From contig JAAYYU010000125.1 of assembly GCA_012515235.1 (NCBI GenBank), forward strand, positions 1-54,164: DNA of 54,164 nt, in the 5' to 3' direction. The position numbers were made by a program, and so were the translations under genes. The notes beneath the pieces were generated by a model that saw only the letters and a list, made by a program, of their open reading frames with translations, was not told where the DNA came from and did not search any database. Shown here one piece after another: positions 34,230-41,656 of this stretch (positions are counted from its first letter, which is position 1; each line of letters starts with the position of its first letter). The stretch is from Candidatus Anammoximicrobium sp. (GTDB lineage Bacteria; Planctomycetota; Planctomycetia; Pirellulales; Pirellulaceae).

Positions 34230-34326
34230 GGGGTCAGGCTTACAGAATTCAATTCTGGCCGAGCAAAGTCATCGCCTATGGCTGGCGCCACGATCGGCCA
34301 GAATTGAATTCTGTAAGCCTGACCCC
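34230..34326. repeat. 97-bp REPIN-like palindrome with perfect 33-bp arms
   Basis: Arm 34230-34262 (starts GGGGTCAGGCTTACAG) and arm 34294-34326 are exact reverse complements, separated by a 31-nt loop that contains the 8-bp palindrome TGGCGCCA (34283-34290). Each arm also contains GAATTCAATTC. Two inverted REP-like units around a short spacer is the REPIN arrangement, spread by RAYT (IS200/IS605-related Y1) transposases. No such transposase gene lies in the window. Confidence 0.85.
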
Positions 34327-34429
34327 TCACCCCCGCGCGGAAAACCCGTTGGCTGTCAGGAAGTCATTGGCCGGAGATCGGCGGCCCGGAGGCTGGACAA
34401 ACGTCACACCCCACTTGAAACGGAAAGCC

Positions 34430-35272
34430 ATGAACGGAATCCCTGTCTTGACGGCCGAAGGCGACTGCATCGCCCGCGCCTGGGAAAATTCGCTGATCCG
34501 ACTGTACGAGCAAGGTTGCGACATCAGCACGCAGTACGACAAACCCGGCGATCCTCCCAGCAAAGACGCGACCATGATGGTCACGGTCCACGACCCGCTG
34601 GCCGAACCTATGATCCACCGCGATCTGCCCGGCGGGTTTGAGGATCTGCAGGAGTACGTGATGGAGGTCTGCGACGGGATCAAGGACCACTGTGTGCGCG
34701 ATCCGAATGACCCCGCGGACACGCGGTGGGAATACACCTACCATCAGCGGCTGTTCGCGTACACCGTGCCGACGCTGGCCGAGCCGATCGATCAGATCGA
34801 GAACCTCTGTCGGCAGTTGGCCAAGACCGGCTACACGCGCCGCGCGCAGGCTGTGACCTGGAAAGCCTGGGAAGATCAGCGGGTGGACGACCCGGCGTGC
34901 CTGCAGAGCGTCTGGTGCCGGCTGACCGAAGAAGCGGGCGTTGCCTGGTTGAGCATGAACGTCCGCTTCCGCAGCAACGACGCCTACAAGGCGGCGTTCA
35001 TGAACATGTTTGCGTTGGGGCAACTGCAAAGCCGCATCGCTGCCCGCGTAGCGGAACTGTCCGGCCGGGAAATCCGGCTGGGCCGCTACTGCCACTTGGC
35101 GGACAGCTACCACATCTACGGCTCGAACATGGAGGAGTTCAAGTCCCGGTTTCTGGGCGCGCTGAGCAGCCGGTCGTTCGAGGGCCGCACGATGCGGTAT
35201 GCCGACGTCAAGGAATTCATGGAACAGGCCCGACCGACGATTCTGGCCAAAGCGCAAAACATGGGGCGGTGA
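34430..35272 (+). CDS. Divergent thymidylate synthase-family protein
   Basis: ATG 34430 is chosen; an upstream ATG at 34304 lies inside the REPIN arm. The 280-residue protein has the ThyA-type active-site set in correct order: Cys157 in DDPACLQSVWCRL (nucleophile position), Arg181-Ser182 and Asp184 in VRFRSNDAYKAAFMN, Asn192, and His228-Tyr230 in DSYHIYGSN. It also has AVTWKAWED before the cysteine, as in archaeal-type and dUMP/dCMP-hydroxymethylase relatives. It is therefore likely to methylate or hydroxymethylate dUMP/dCMP with a folate cofactor. Overall similarity to bacterial ThyA looks low, so substrate and cofactor are uncertain. It converges on aroB with 31 bp of heptad repeats between. 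Confidence 0.75.
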   Translation: MNGIPVLTAEGDCIARAWENSLIRLYEQGCDISTQYDKPGDPPSKDATMMVTVHDPLAEPMIHRDLPGGFEDLQEYVMEVCDGIKDHCVRDPNDPADTRWEYTYHQRLFAYTVPTLAEPIDQIENLCRQLAKTGYTRRAQAVTWKAWEDQRVDDPACLQSVWCRLTEEAGVAWLSMNVRFRSNDAYKAAFMNMFALGQLQSRIAARVAELSGREIRLGRYCHLADSYHIYGSNMEEFKSRFLGALSSRSFEGRTMRYADVKEFMEQARPTILAKAQNMGR

Positions 35273-35273
35273 G

Positions 35274-35302
35274 GAAGGGCGAAGGACGAAGGGCGAAGGA
35301 GG
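35274..35302 (+). repeat. 7-bp repeat tract between convergent genes
   Basis: Four heptads of the GAAGGRC type fill the gap between the thymidylate-synthase-like stop (35270-35272) and the aroB stop (35304-35306 on the minus strand). The Calx-beta gene ends in a similar tract (9971-9998). Confidence 0.5.
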
Positions 35303-35303
35303 G

Positions 35304-36395
35304 TCAGGCGGTTTGCAGGACGGCCAGAACGTCTTCCTCGGGCACGTCCCCCACCAGTTCCACCTGGCCCATCTGTTTGGGCAGTACGAATCGCAGGCGG
35401 CCATGCGCCACTTTCTTGTCCCGCTGCATGGCCTCCAGCAGCACTTCGGGCGCCATCGCGGGCATGGCCACAGGCAGCTTCAGCCGCCGCAGCAACGCGT
35501 CCTGCCGCTCGGTGAATCGCCGGTCGACGCGGCCCAGGCGTTCGGCCAGCCGCGAGGCGGCCAGCATGCCGATCGCGACGGCTTCGCCGTGCAGGAACTC
35601 GCCGTATCCCGCTTCCGCTTCGATCGCGTGCGCAAAGGTGTGGCCGTAATTCAACATGGCTCGCAGGCCGATCGTCTCGCGTTCGTCCTGTGCGACCACG
35701 TCCGCTTTCAGCCGGCAACAACGGGCGACGACATGGCGCAGCGCGTCGGGCCGCCGCGCGGCAAGATCGTCGGCGCGATCCTCCAGGTAGCGGAAGAACT
35801 CGGCGTCCAGGATGACGCCGTACTTGACCACCTCGGCCAGGCCGGCTCGATATTCGCGGTCGGGCAAGGTGTCCAGCACGGCCGTGTCGATCAGCACTCC
35901 CAGGGGCTGCCAGAACGCGCCGACCATGTTCTTGGCGTCCGGCAAGTTGACGCCCACCTTGCCGCCGACGCTGCTGTCCACGTGGGCCAGCAGCGTGGTC
36001 GGCACCTGGACGAACGCCACTCCGCGGGCGTACGTCGCCGCGACGAATCCGGCCAGGTCGCCGATGACGCCGCCGCCCACGGCCACCACGACCGACTTGC
36101 GGTCGGCCTTGTGCTGCAGCAGTCGCTGCCACAGCCGGTCGGCGTTCGCCACCGACTTGCTGGCCTCCCCGGCCTCGATCACCTCTTCGTCCACGCGCGC
36201 CCCCAGGCTGCCGAGGCTGTCCGCCACGCGGCGGGCGTGCAAGGGGGCGACGTTCGTGTCGGTGATCACGATGGCGTGCGTGAGTTTGCAGCGTTGTCCG
36301 ACGAAGGCCCCGGCGGCGGTCAAGTTGCCGGTCCCGATGACGATCTCGTAGCTTCGTTCGCTCAATTGGACTTGGACGGTCAGCGCGTCGTTCAA
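35304..36395 (-). CDS. aroB: 3-dehydroquinate synthase
   Basis: This NAD- and metal-dependent enzyme converts DAHP to 3-dehydroquinate, the second shikimate-pathway step. The 363-residue protein shows VVVAVGGGVIGDLAGFVAAT for NAD binding, QVPTTLLAHVDSSVGGKVGV, the substrate Lys/Asn in GVNLPDAKNMVGAF, metal ligand Glu in AGLAEVVKYG, and His in NYGHTFAHAIE and FLHGEAVAIGM. The start is TTG 36395, with GGAG 8 nt before it; an ATG in the spacer opens only the three-codon frame M-P-L, whose TGA overlaps the TTG. TACACT on the minus strand (36437-36432) is a possible -10. It is not linked to aroH. Confidence 0.95.
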   Translation of the reverse strand: MNDALTVQVQLSERSYEIVIGTGNLTAAGAFVGQRCKLTHAIVITDTNVAPLHARRVADSLGSLGARVDEEVIEAGEASKSVANADRLWQRLLQHKADRKSVVVAVGGGVIGDLAGFVAATYARGVAFVQVPTTLLAHVDSSVGGKVGVNLPDAKNMVGAFWQPLGVLIDTAVLDTLPDREYRAGLAEVVKYGVILDAEFFRYLEDRADDLAARRPDALRHVVARCCRLKADVVAQDERETIGLRAMLNYGHTFAHAIEAEAGYGEFLHGEAVAIGMLAASRLAERLGRVDRRFTERQDALLRRLKLPVAMPAMAPEVLLEAMQRDKKVAHGRLRFVLPKQMGQVELVGDVPEEDVLAVLQTA

Positions 36396-36811
36396 AGCGG
36401 CATCTCCGTGGTACGGGTTGCGGACCGCGTCAGTGTATCAGGTCCGGAACGGTCGCGACAGCTGCGGGCCGAATTGCCGAGTGGAGAAAGCAGAATCCGG
36501 AAGCGGCGGCGAGTCGCGCTTGCTACGGGGACGCGAGACGCCGAGGATTGCTCCGCGGCCGTCGCGAGTCCGAGGTGAGTCTGCAAAGCGTCCGTGGGGG
36601 GGCTTGCATTCGAAACCGGGCGACTTCACAATTTTTGTCCAGAAGCCTCTGAGCCGCTCGGAATGCGAGCGGCGTTCGGTTACGATCGAAGCGATTTGCC
36701 GGACGCCCGACGTCCGGCCGTGACGGTGCCAAGGTTTTCCCAGTTTGCGTGGTGCCTTGCTTCACCCCAGCGTGATCCCCACCCTTCAGACCCGATGATA
36801 GGAGTCGTCGC
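36396..36811. promoter_or_regulatory. Divergent regulatory region with two hairpins (aroB / cytochrome-propeller gene)
   Basis: About 415 bp with no gene. A perfect 8-bp inverted repeat GCCGCTCG-GAATG-CGAGCGGC (36653-36673) precedes TACGAT (36681-36686), the likely -10 of the cytochrome gene, so it sits over the -35 region like an operator. A second perfect stem CCGGACG-CCCGA-CGTCCGG (36699-36717) lies in the predicted leader. AGGAG at 36800-36804 is the ribosome site for ATG 36812. Confidence 0.45.
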
Positions 36812-38749
36812 ATGAGTGCTGCTTTGCGATTCACCCCCCGAACCCTGCGCGCCGCTACTTTCGGCTGGGCCAGCCTCCTGGGCGTGGTCCTGTTGGCCGC
36901 CGAGCCGGGCAAGTACGTCGGTCCGATGGATGTGGTGGCCTCCCCGGATGGCAAGAGCCTGTTCGTGCTGGCGGCCGACGCCGGGCAAATCCTGGTTGTG
37001 GATGTGGCCGGCGGCAAGGTCGCCAAGACGATCGCTTGTCCGGCGACTCCGACGGGCCTGGCCGTCTCGCCCGACGGCGGCAAGCTGTACGTCACCTGCG
37101 GCGGCGTGCGGGGCACGGCCTGCGTCATCGACGCGGCGTCCGGCCAGGTCGCCGCGACGATCCCGGTGGGCCACACGCCGTTCGGTCCCGCCCTGGTGCC
37201 CGGCGGCAAGCGGTTGCTGGTCTGCAACCGCTTCCACAACGACGTGTCCGTGATCGATCTGGCGGCGAACAAGGAGACGGCCCGCGTCAAGGCGATCCGC
37301 GAACCGCACAAGATCGCCGTCACGCCCAACGGCAGCCTGGCCTTTGTCAGCAATCTGTTGCCGGTCGATCCTGCCGATTCGTACAACGTGGCGGCCGAAG
37401 TGACCGTGATCGAACTGGGGTCGCTGGCGACCTCGAAGATCCGTTTGCCCAACGGCAGTTCCAGCGTCCAGGAGATCTGCGTTTCGCCCGACGGCGCGTA
37501 TGCCTACATCGCCCACATCCTGTCCCGCTACCAGATGCCCACCACGCAGCTGGAACGCGGCTGGATGAACACCAACGCGTTGAGCGTGATCGACGTGGCG
37601 GAGAAGAAGCTGCTGAACACGGTGCTGCTGGACGACATCGACCTGGGGGCCGCGATGCCCTGGGCGGTCGCCACGACCGCGGACGGCAAGCGGATCATCG
37701 TCAGCCATGCCGCGACGCACGAATTGAGCGTGATCGACGCGGAGGGCCTGATCGCCAAGCTGAAGGGCATGCCCAAGACGATTGAAGAAGCGAAGGCCGC
37801 CGGCCGCTACGACACGCAAGGCAGCTACTCGTCGGTCACCGTCGAGGACGTGCCGAACGATCTGGCGTTTCTGGTGGACCTGAAGCGGCGGATCCAATTG
37901 CGGCGCGGCGGCCCGTGGGGGCTGGTCAAGGAGGAAGGCCCGCTGGTCAACGGCCCGCGGGGGCTGGACGTGATCGGGACGAAGATCTACACCGCGGTTT
38001 ACTTCAGCGATGCCGTGGCCGTGGTGGACTTGGAGGACAAATCCTACTATCCCGTGAAACTGATTCCCTTGGGGCCCGAACCCGTGCTGACCGTCCAGCG
38101 CCGCGGCGAGATGTTCTTTCACGACGCGGACCTGTGCTTCCAGCATTGGCAGAGCTGTGCCAGTTGCCACCCGGACGCGCGCATCGACGCCCTGAATTGG
38201 GACTTGCTGAACGACGGCTTGGGCACGCCCAAGAACAACAAGAGCATGCTATACGCCCACCGCACGCCGCCGTCGATGGCCCAGGGCGTGCGCGAATCGG
38301 GCGAGGTCGCGGTGCGGTCCGGCATCACGCACATCCAGTTCGCCGTGCGTCCGGAAGAAGATGCGGTGGCCATCGACGAGTACTTGAAGACGCTGCAGCC
38401 GGTGCCCAGCCCCCACCTGGTGGACGGCAAGCTGAGCGAAGCGGCCGAACGCGGCAAGAAGTTGTTCTTCAGCGAGCGGTTGGGCTGCGCCACCTGCCAT
38501 CCGGAGCCGCTGTACACCGACCTCAAAATGCACGACGTGGGCTCCAAGGGTCAGTACGATCGGGTTAGCGAGTTCGACACGCCGACGCTGATCGAATGCT
38601 GGCGGACCGCGCCCTACATGCACGACGGGCACTACACCACGATCGAACAACTGCTGAAGGAAGGCAAGCACGGCAGCGTGACGGGCGACGTCGAAGGCTT
38701 GACGGATCAAGAGCGGAAGGACCTGGCCGAGTTCGTCTTGTCGCTGTGA
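36812..38749 (+). CDS. Beta-propeller protein with C-terminal dihaem cytochrome c domain
   Basis: The 645-residue exported protein has a signal-anchor-like leader (ATFGWASLLGVVLLAAEPG). Residues about 30-430 form YncE/lactonase-like propeller repeats (MDVVASPDGKSLFVLAADAG, GLAVSPDGGKLYVTCGG, EICVSPDGAYAYIAHI). The C-terminal 200 residues hold two haem c sites, CASCH at 449-453 and CATCH at 559-563, and the RTAPYMHDGHYTTIEQLL block seen in MauG/di-haem peroxidase-like proteins. It is likely a periplasmic electron-transfer enzyme or sensor in which the propeller binds the partner or substrate. Its 3' end overlaps the convergent ACP gene by 43 bp. Confidence 0.85.
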   Translation: MSAALRFTPRTLRAATFGWASLLGVVLLAAEPGKYVGPMDVVASPDGKSLFVLAADAGQILVVDVAGGKVAKTIACPATPTGLAVSPDGGKLYVTCGGVRGTACVIDAASGQVAATIPVGHTPFGPALVPGGKRLLVCNRFHNDVSVIDLAANKETARVKAIREPHKIAVTPNGSLAFVSNLLPVDPADSYNVAAEVTVIELGSLATSKIRLPNGSSSVQEICVSPDGAYAYIAHILSRYQMPTTQLERGWMNTNALSVIDVAEKKLLNTVLLDDIDLGAAMPWAVATTADGKRIIVSHAATHELSVIDAEGLIAKLKGMPKTIEEAKAAGRYDTQGSYSSVTVEDVPNDLAFLVDLKRRIQLRRGGPWGLVKEEGPLVNGPRGLDVIGTKIYTAVYFSDAVAVVDLEDKSYYPVKLIPLGPEPVLTVQRRGEMFFHDADLCFQHWQSCASCHPDARIDALNWDLLNDGLGTPKNNKSMLYAHRTPPSMAQGVRESGEVAVRSGITHIQFAVRPEEDAVAIDEYLKTLQPVPSPHLVDGKLSEAAERGKKLFFSERLGCATCHPEPLYTDLKMHDVGSKGQYDRVSEFDTPTLIECWRTAPYMHDGHYTTIEQLLKEGKHGSVTGDVEGLTDQERKDLAEFVLSL

Positions 38750-39012
38750 GCGGCGTAACGCGTCAGAAGACGAATCAGGTCGCCGACGGTTTGGGTGTCC
38801 AGCCATTCGTCTCCGGGGATTTCCGTTCCCACCACTTGCTCGACCGAGACCGTCAACTCCGCCATGCTCATCGAGTCGATGCCCAGGTCCCGGAGCAGGT
38901 CGTCCTCCGGGCGAATCGACTCCGGGGTCCTGCCGAGCCTGTCGGCCAGCGCGGCCACAACTTGCTTGGCGATGGATGCATCATCGGGATATGAGTCTTC
39001 GCTGGGGATCAC
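38707..39012 (-). CDS. Acyl carrier protein, orphan
   Basis: The carrier protein carries the phosphopantetheine attachment serine in LRDLGIDSMSMAELTVSVEQ, after ADRLGRTPESIRPEDD, the usual helix I-loop of ACPs. The frame is open to ATG 39072, but a GTG at 39012 has GGAGA 8 nt upstream and leaves about 20 residues before helix I (101 aa); ATG 39048/39045 are other options. The C-terminal tail extends past the usual end (RYAAHSDKTNSARSFRS) and overlaps the cytochrome gene. No fatty-acid or polyketide synthase genes adjoin, so it probably serves a dedicated acyl transfer rather than bulk lipid synthesis. Confidence 0.82.
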   Translation of the reverse strand: MIPSEDSYPDDASIAKQVVAALADRLGRTPESIRPEDDLLRDLGIDSMSMAELTVSVEQVVGTEIPGDEWLDTQTVGDLIRLLTRYAAHSDKTNSARSFRS

Positions 39013-39171
39013 CGCTGATTCTCCGAATACCGGGGCTACGTGCATCATCCCTCGCGCCGCGGCTCTGAGCAACTCGGATTATCCTTCGAGCGCGTTTTTT
39101 TCCCGGCTTGGTTTCGCCCCGTCCGGATATCCGGCATATCCTACCGGAGGCTGCGAAAGTCGCTTCTTGCG

Positions 39172-39200
39172 TTGACCGAACTTGTTGATTTCCCTATAGT
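39172..39200 (+). promoter_or_regulatory. Strong promoter of the ACT-domain gene
   Basis: TTGACC (39172-39177) and TATAGT (39195-39200) are separated by 17 bp, each matching the consensus at five of six positions. The predicted start near 39207 gives a leader of about 115 nt before ATG 39322. Confidence 0.6.
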
Positions 39201-39321
39201 TGTGTTGGCGATGCGTTCGGGAAATGCGGTCCGGCCCGCGGGTCTCGAAGGCCCACAGAACGGCAGGCACGCCGCGTGCATGGTAGCGGTTCAGCGACTC
39301 TAAGTGAAAGGCGCGGGGCTG

Positions 39322-39813
39322 ATGAGTATCGGAGAAGGTGCCGCAATCGACTTTGCGACAGCGCGTAGCCACGATTATCCCAGCATTCGCCAATTCACGA
39401 TCTTCCTGGAGAACCGGGTGGGCCAGTTGCTCGAAGTGGTGCGCCGCTTCGAGGGCAGCCATGTGACGATTGTCGGACTGTCCATCAGCGACGCGACGGA
39501 GTGCGCTTTTGTCCGGATTGTCTTGAGCCGTCCCGAACAGGGCCGCGAAATCCTCGAACGGGCCGGACTGACGATCATCGAAAGCGATCTGCTGTGCGTG
39601 GAATTACCCGCAGGGCCGCAGCCGCTGGTCCAGGTTTGTTCGGCGTTGCTCCAGGCGGAGATCAACATCATCCAGGCCTACCCCTTGATCGTCCATCCCC
39701 GCGACAATCCCGTCATGGCCTTGCTGGTGGACAATCTGGAGGCAGCCGCCGAGACGCTCGAGAGCAAAGGCTTCAGGACGATCAACGAAGACGATCTGGC
39801 GGAATGCGACTGA
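39322..39813 (+). CDS. Protein with two ACT domains
   Basis: The 163-residue protein (ATG 39322; a GTG at 39304 would add six residues and lacks an SD) consists of two ACT regulatory modules. The first spans about 20-90 (IRQFTIFLENRVGQLLEVVR ... VTIVGLSISDATECAFVRIV), the second about 95-160 (VQVCSALLQAEINIIQAYPL ... PVMALLVDNLEAAAETLESK). ACT domains bind amino acids or similar ligands. Stand-alone double-ACT proteins usually act as small-molecule sensors for other enzymes; no catalytic domain is present. It has its own strong promoter and a possible terminator, so it is probably transcribed alone. Confidence 0.85.
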   Translation: MSIGEGAAIDFATARSHDYPSIRQFTIFLENRVGQLLEVVRRFEGSHVTIVGLSISDATECAFVRIVLSRPEQGREILERAGLTIIESDLLCVELPAGPQPLVQVCSALLQAEINIIQAYPLIVHPRDNPVMALLVDNLEAAAETLESKGFRTINEDDLAECD

Positions 39814-39831
39814 TCCCCGTCCGCTTGGACA

Positions 39832-39864
39832 CGGGCGGACGAAAGCAGGCAGCCCGCCTTTTTT
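39832..39864 (+). terminator. Possible intrinsic terminator of the ACT-domain gene
   Basis: CGGGC (39832-39836) can pair with GCCCG (39852-39856), followed by CC and six Ts (39859-39864). The stem is short and the loop 15 nt, so this is tentative. Confidence 0.35.
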
Positions 39865-39885
39865 GAAAAGCCGCGTTGAGTACAC

Positions 39886-39914
39886 TTGGTAAGTCCCGGT
39901 CGGGCACGTACGAT
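39886..39914 (+). promoter_or_regulatory. Probable promoter of the zinc-ribbon membrane protein gene
   Basis: TTGGTA (39886-39891) and TACGAT (39909-39914) are spaced 17 bp apart; the predicted start is about 45 nt before ATG 39968. Confidence 0.45.
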
Positions 39915-39967
39915 AGAAGCACCGCGGTGAATCGCCGCACCCATCTGGCCTGAAGTTAGATCTGCGT

Positions 39968-40639
39968 ATGCCAATCCCGGTCGTTTGCCCAGGCTGTCAG
40001 AAACGGTTCAATGTCAGCGACAAATTCGCCGGCAAGAAGGGACCTTGTCCCCACTGCAAGACGATCATCCAGGTCCCGGAAAAGGGCGAAGAGGTCGTCA
40101 TTCACGCCCCGGAACAATTCGGGCCGAAGGACACCAAAGGCCGCGCGATCCTGAAGCCGATCGCCCGCAACGAAACCAAGGTCTCGCCGCGATTGACCGC
40201 CGTCATTCTGGTGACGATCGTCGCCGTCCTGGCCATCGCCTGGATGTTCCGTTCGCCCGAGGGCGATGTGCCGCTGTGGCTCTTGGCGCTGGGCGCAATC
40301 GGCCTGGCGCCGCCGTTGGCTTGGGCAGGCTACGCCTTTCTCCGCGACGACGAACTGGAACCGTATTCGGGCAAGGAACTCTCCCTGCGCGTCCTGGCTT
40401 GCTCGGCGGTCTACGCGATCCTGTGGGGACTGGTCGCGCTGATCACCGGTTACGTCCTGGGCGGCGACCAGGTGGAGGTCATCCACATGGTGTTCATCGC
40501 GCCCGTGATGATCGGCATCGGGACCTTTGGCGCTCACCTCGCGCTGGACCTGGAACCCGGCACCGCCGCCGTCCACTGTTCCTTGTACCTGCTCGTGACC
40601 GTCACGCTGCGGCTGATCATGGGACTGACCGCGTTCTGA
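39968..40639 (+). CDS. Membrane protein with N-terminal MJ0042-type zinc ribbon
   Basis: The first 40 residues are a zinc ribbon of the MJ0042 type: CPGCQKRFNVSDKFAGKKGP then CPHCKTIIQVP, with two CxxC pairs. A charged linker leads to four or five transmembrane helices from about residue 75 (LTAVILVTIVAVLAIAWMF, LWLLALGAIGLAPPLAWAGY, VYAILWGLVALITGYVL and others). The pattern is common in planctomycetes, where many membrane or exported proteins begin with such a ribbon; its role there is unknown. Zinc binding is predicted, function is not. The tail converges on the response-regulator gene with 14 bp between. Confidence 0.75.
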   Translation: MPIPVVCPGCQKRFNVSDKFAGKKGPCPHCKTIIQVPEKGEEVVIHAPEQFGPKDTKGRAILKPIARNETKVSPRLTAVILVTIVAVLAIAWMFRSPEGDVPLWLLALGAIGLAPPLAWAGYAFLRDDELEPYSGKELSLRVLACSAVYAILWGLVALITGYVLGGDQVEVIHMVFIAPVMIGIGTFGAHLALDLEPGTAAVHCSLYLLVTVTLRLIMGLTAF

Positions 40640-40653
40640 CAAGCCCGGCCTGC

Positions 40654-41436
40654 TCAGGGGGGCGGGACTTGTTCCGACGGCGGGTCGGCGCCTCGCCGCG
40701 AAGTGCCTTGCAGCCCGCCTGATCCCGTCTCCGCCGTTGACACCGGACCGCCCAAACTCGGCTCCCGAAAACGGTACCCGACGCCGCGGACCGTTTCGAT
40801 CACGTACGCAGCGTCGCCCAATTTGCGGCGGATAGCGCGGATGTGGACGTCGATCGTCCGTTCCAGCACGATCGTGTCCTCGCCCATCACGGCGTGGATC
40901 AAATCGTTGCGGGACAAGACGCGGCCCGGTTGTCGGAGGAGCGTTTCCAGCAACCGGAATTCGCTGCGCGTCAGGCACATCGCCCGTCCCGCGACCGACG
41001 CTTGATGACGTCGGCGGTCGACGGTCACACCGCACAGGCTGAGCACGTCGGCGGCGGCGGCGGGCGGGCGCGCCCGGCGTTCCAGGGCGCGGATACGTTC
41101 CAGCAGCAACCGCATGCTGTACGGTTTGGTCACGTAGTCGTCGGCACCGGCCGAGAATCCGGTCAGTTGGTCCGCCTCTTCCGTGCGGGCCGTCAACATC
41201 AGAACCAGGATTTCGCGGGTCGAGGGATGGCTGCGCAAGCGGCGACAGACTTCGAGCCCGTCCATGCCCGGCAGCATCAGGTCCAGAACTACGACGTCGG
41301 GCAGGTTGAGTTGGGCCTGCGTCAGGCCCTTCCGCCCGTCCTCGGCCGAGTCCACCTCGTAGCCCGCTTGGCGCAGGTTGTAAGCCAGGACGTCGCTCAG
41401 GGCGCGGTCGTCTTCGACAATCAGGATCTTGGACAT
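40654..41436 (-). CDS. OmpR/PhoB-family response regulator, orphan
   Basis: The 260-residue protein has a receiver domain (MSKILIVEDDRALSDVLAYN; phosphoacceptor Asp in VVVLDLMLPGMDGLEV; Thr in VLMLTARTEEAD; Lys in DDYVTKPYSMRLLLERI) and a winged-helix DNA-binding domain (MCLTRSEFRLLETLLRQPGR ... RTIDVHIRAIRRKLGD ... YVIETVRGVGYRFREP). It should activate or repress genes after phosphorylation by a histidine kinase. No sensor kinase gene adjoins; its partner must be elsewhere. A proline/glycine-rich tail of about 35 residues after the wing is unusual. Similarity to PhoB suggests phosphate or envelope control but does not prove it. Confidence 0.92.
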   Translation of the reverse strand: MSKILIVEDDRALSDVLAYNLRQAGYEVDSAEDGRKGLTQAQLNLPDVVVLDLMLPGMDGLEVCRRLRSHPSTREILVLMLTARTEEADQLTGFSAGADDYVTKPYSMRLLLERIRALERRARPPAAAADVLSLCGVTVDRRRHQASVAGRAMCLTRSEFRLLETLLRQPGRVLSRNDLIHAVMGEDTIVLERTIDVHIRAIRRKLGDAAYVIETVRGVGYRFREPSLGGPVSTAETGSGGLQGTSRRGADPPSEQVPPP

Positions 41437-41579
41437 GGGCGTTTCGTCGTGCCTCCGGGGATGGTCGCTGCATCCTATCTTGCGCCAGGATGCCCCGCGC
41501 TAGAAGCCGGGCAACACGAGAAGCCGGCCGGCTTTTCGAGAAAGCCCGGATTCTCGGCGTGCGCGCGCTGGCCTCTGGC

Positions 41580-41608
41580 TCGACATTCGACGCGCGAAAC
41601 GGTACATT
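41580..41608 (+). promoter_or_regulatory. Probable promoter of the DUF362 gene
   Basis: TCGACA (41580-41585, five of six to consensus) and TACATT (41603-41608) are spaced 17 bp apart, about 48 nt before ATG 41657. Confidence 0.45.
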
Positions 41609-41656
41609 CCACCGGCGTTGTCACGACGTTTGGACTTCCGCTGCAAGGAACCGATC

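Noticed and set aside
34304..34429. Upstream ATG extension of the thymidylate-synthase-like gene
   Set aside because: The extra residues come from the REPIN arm; ATG 34430 fits the family better.
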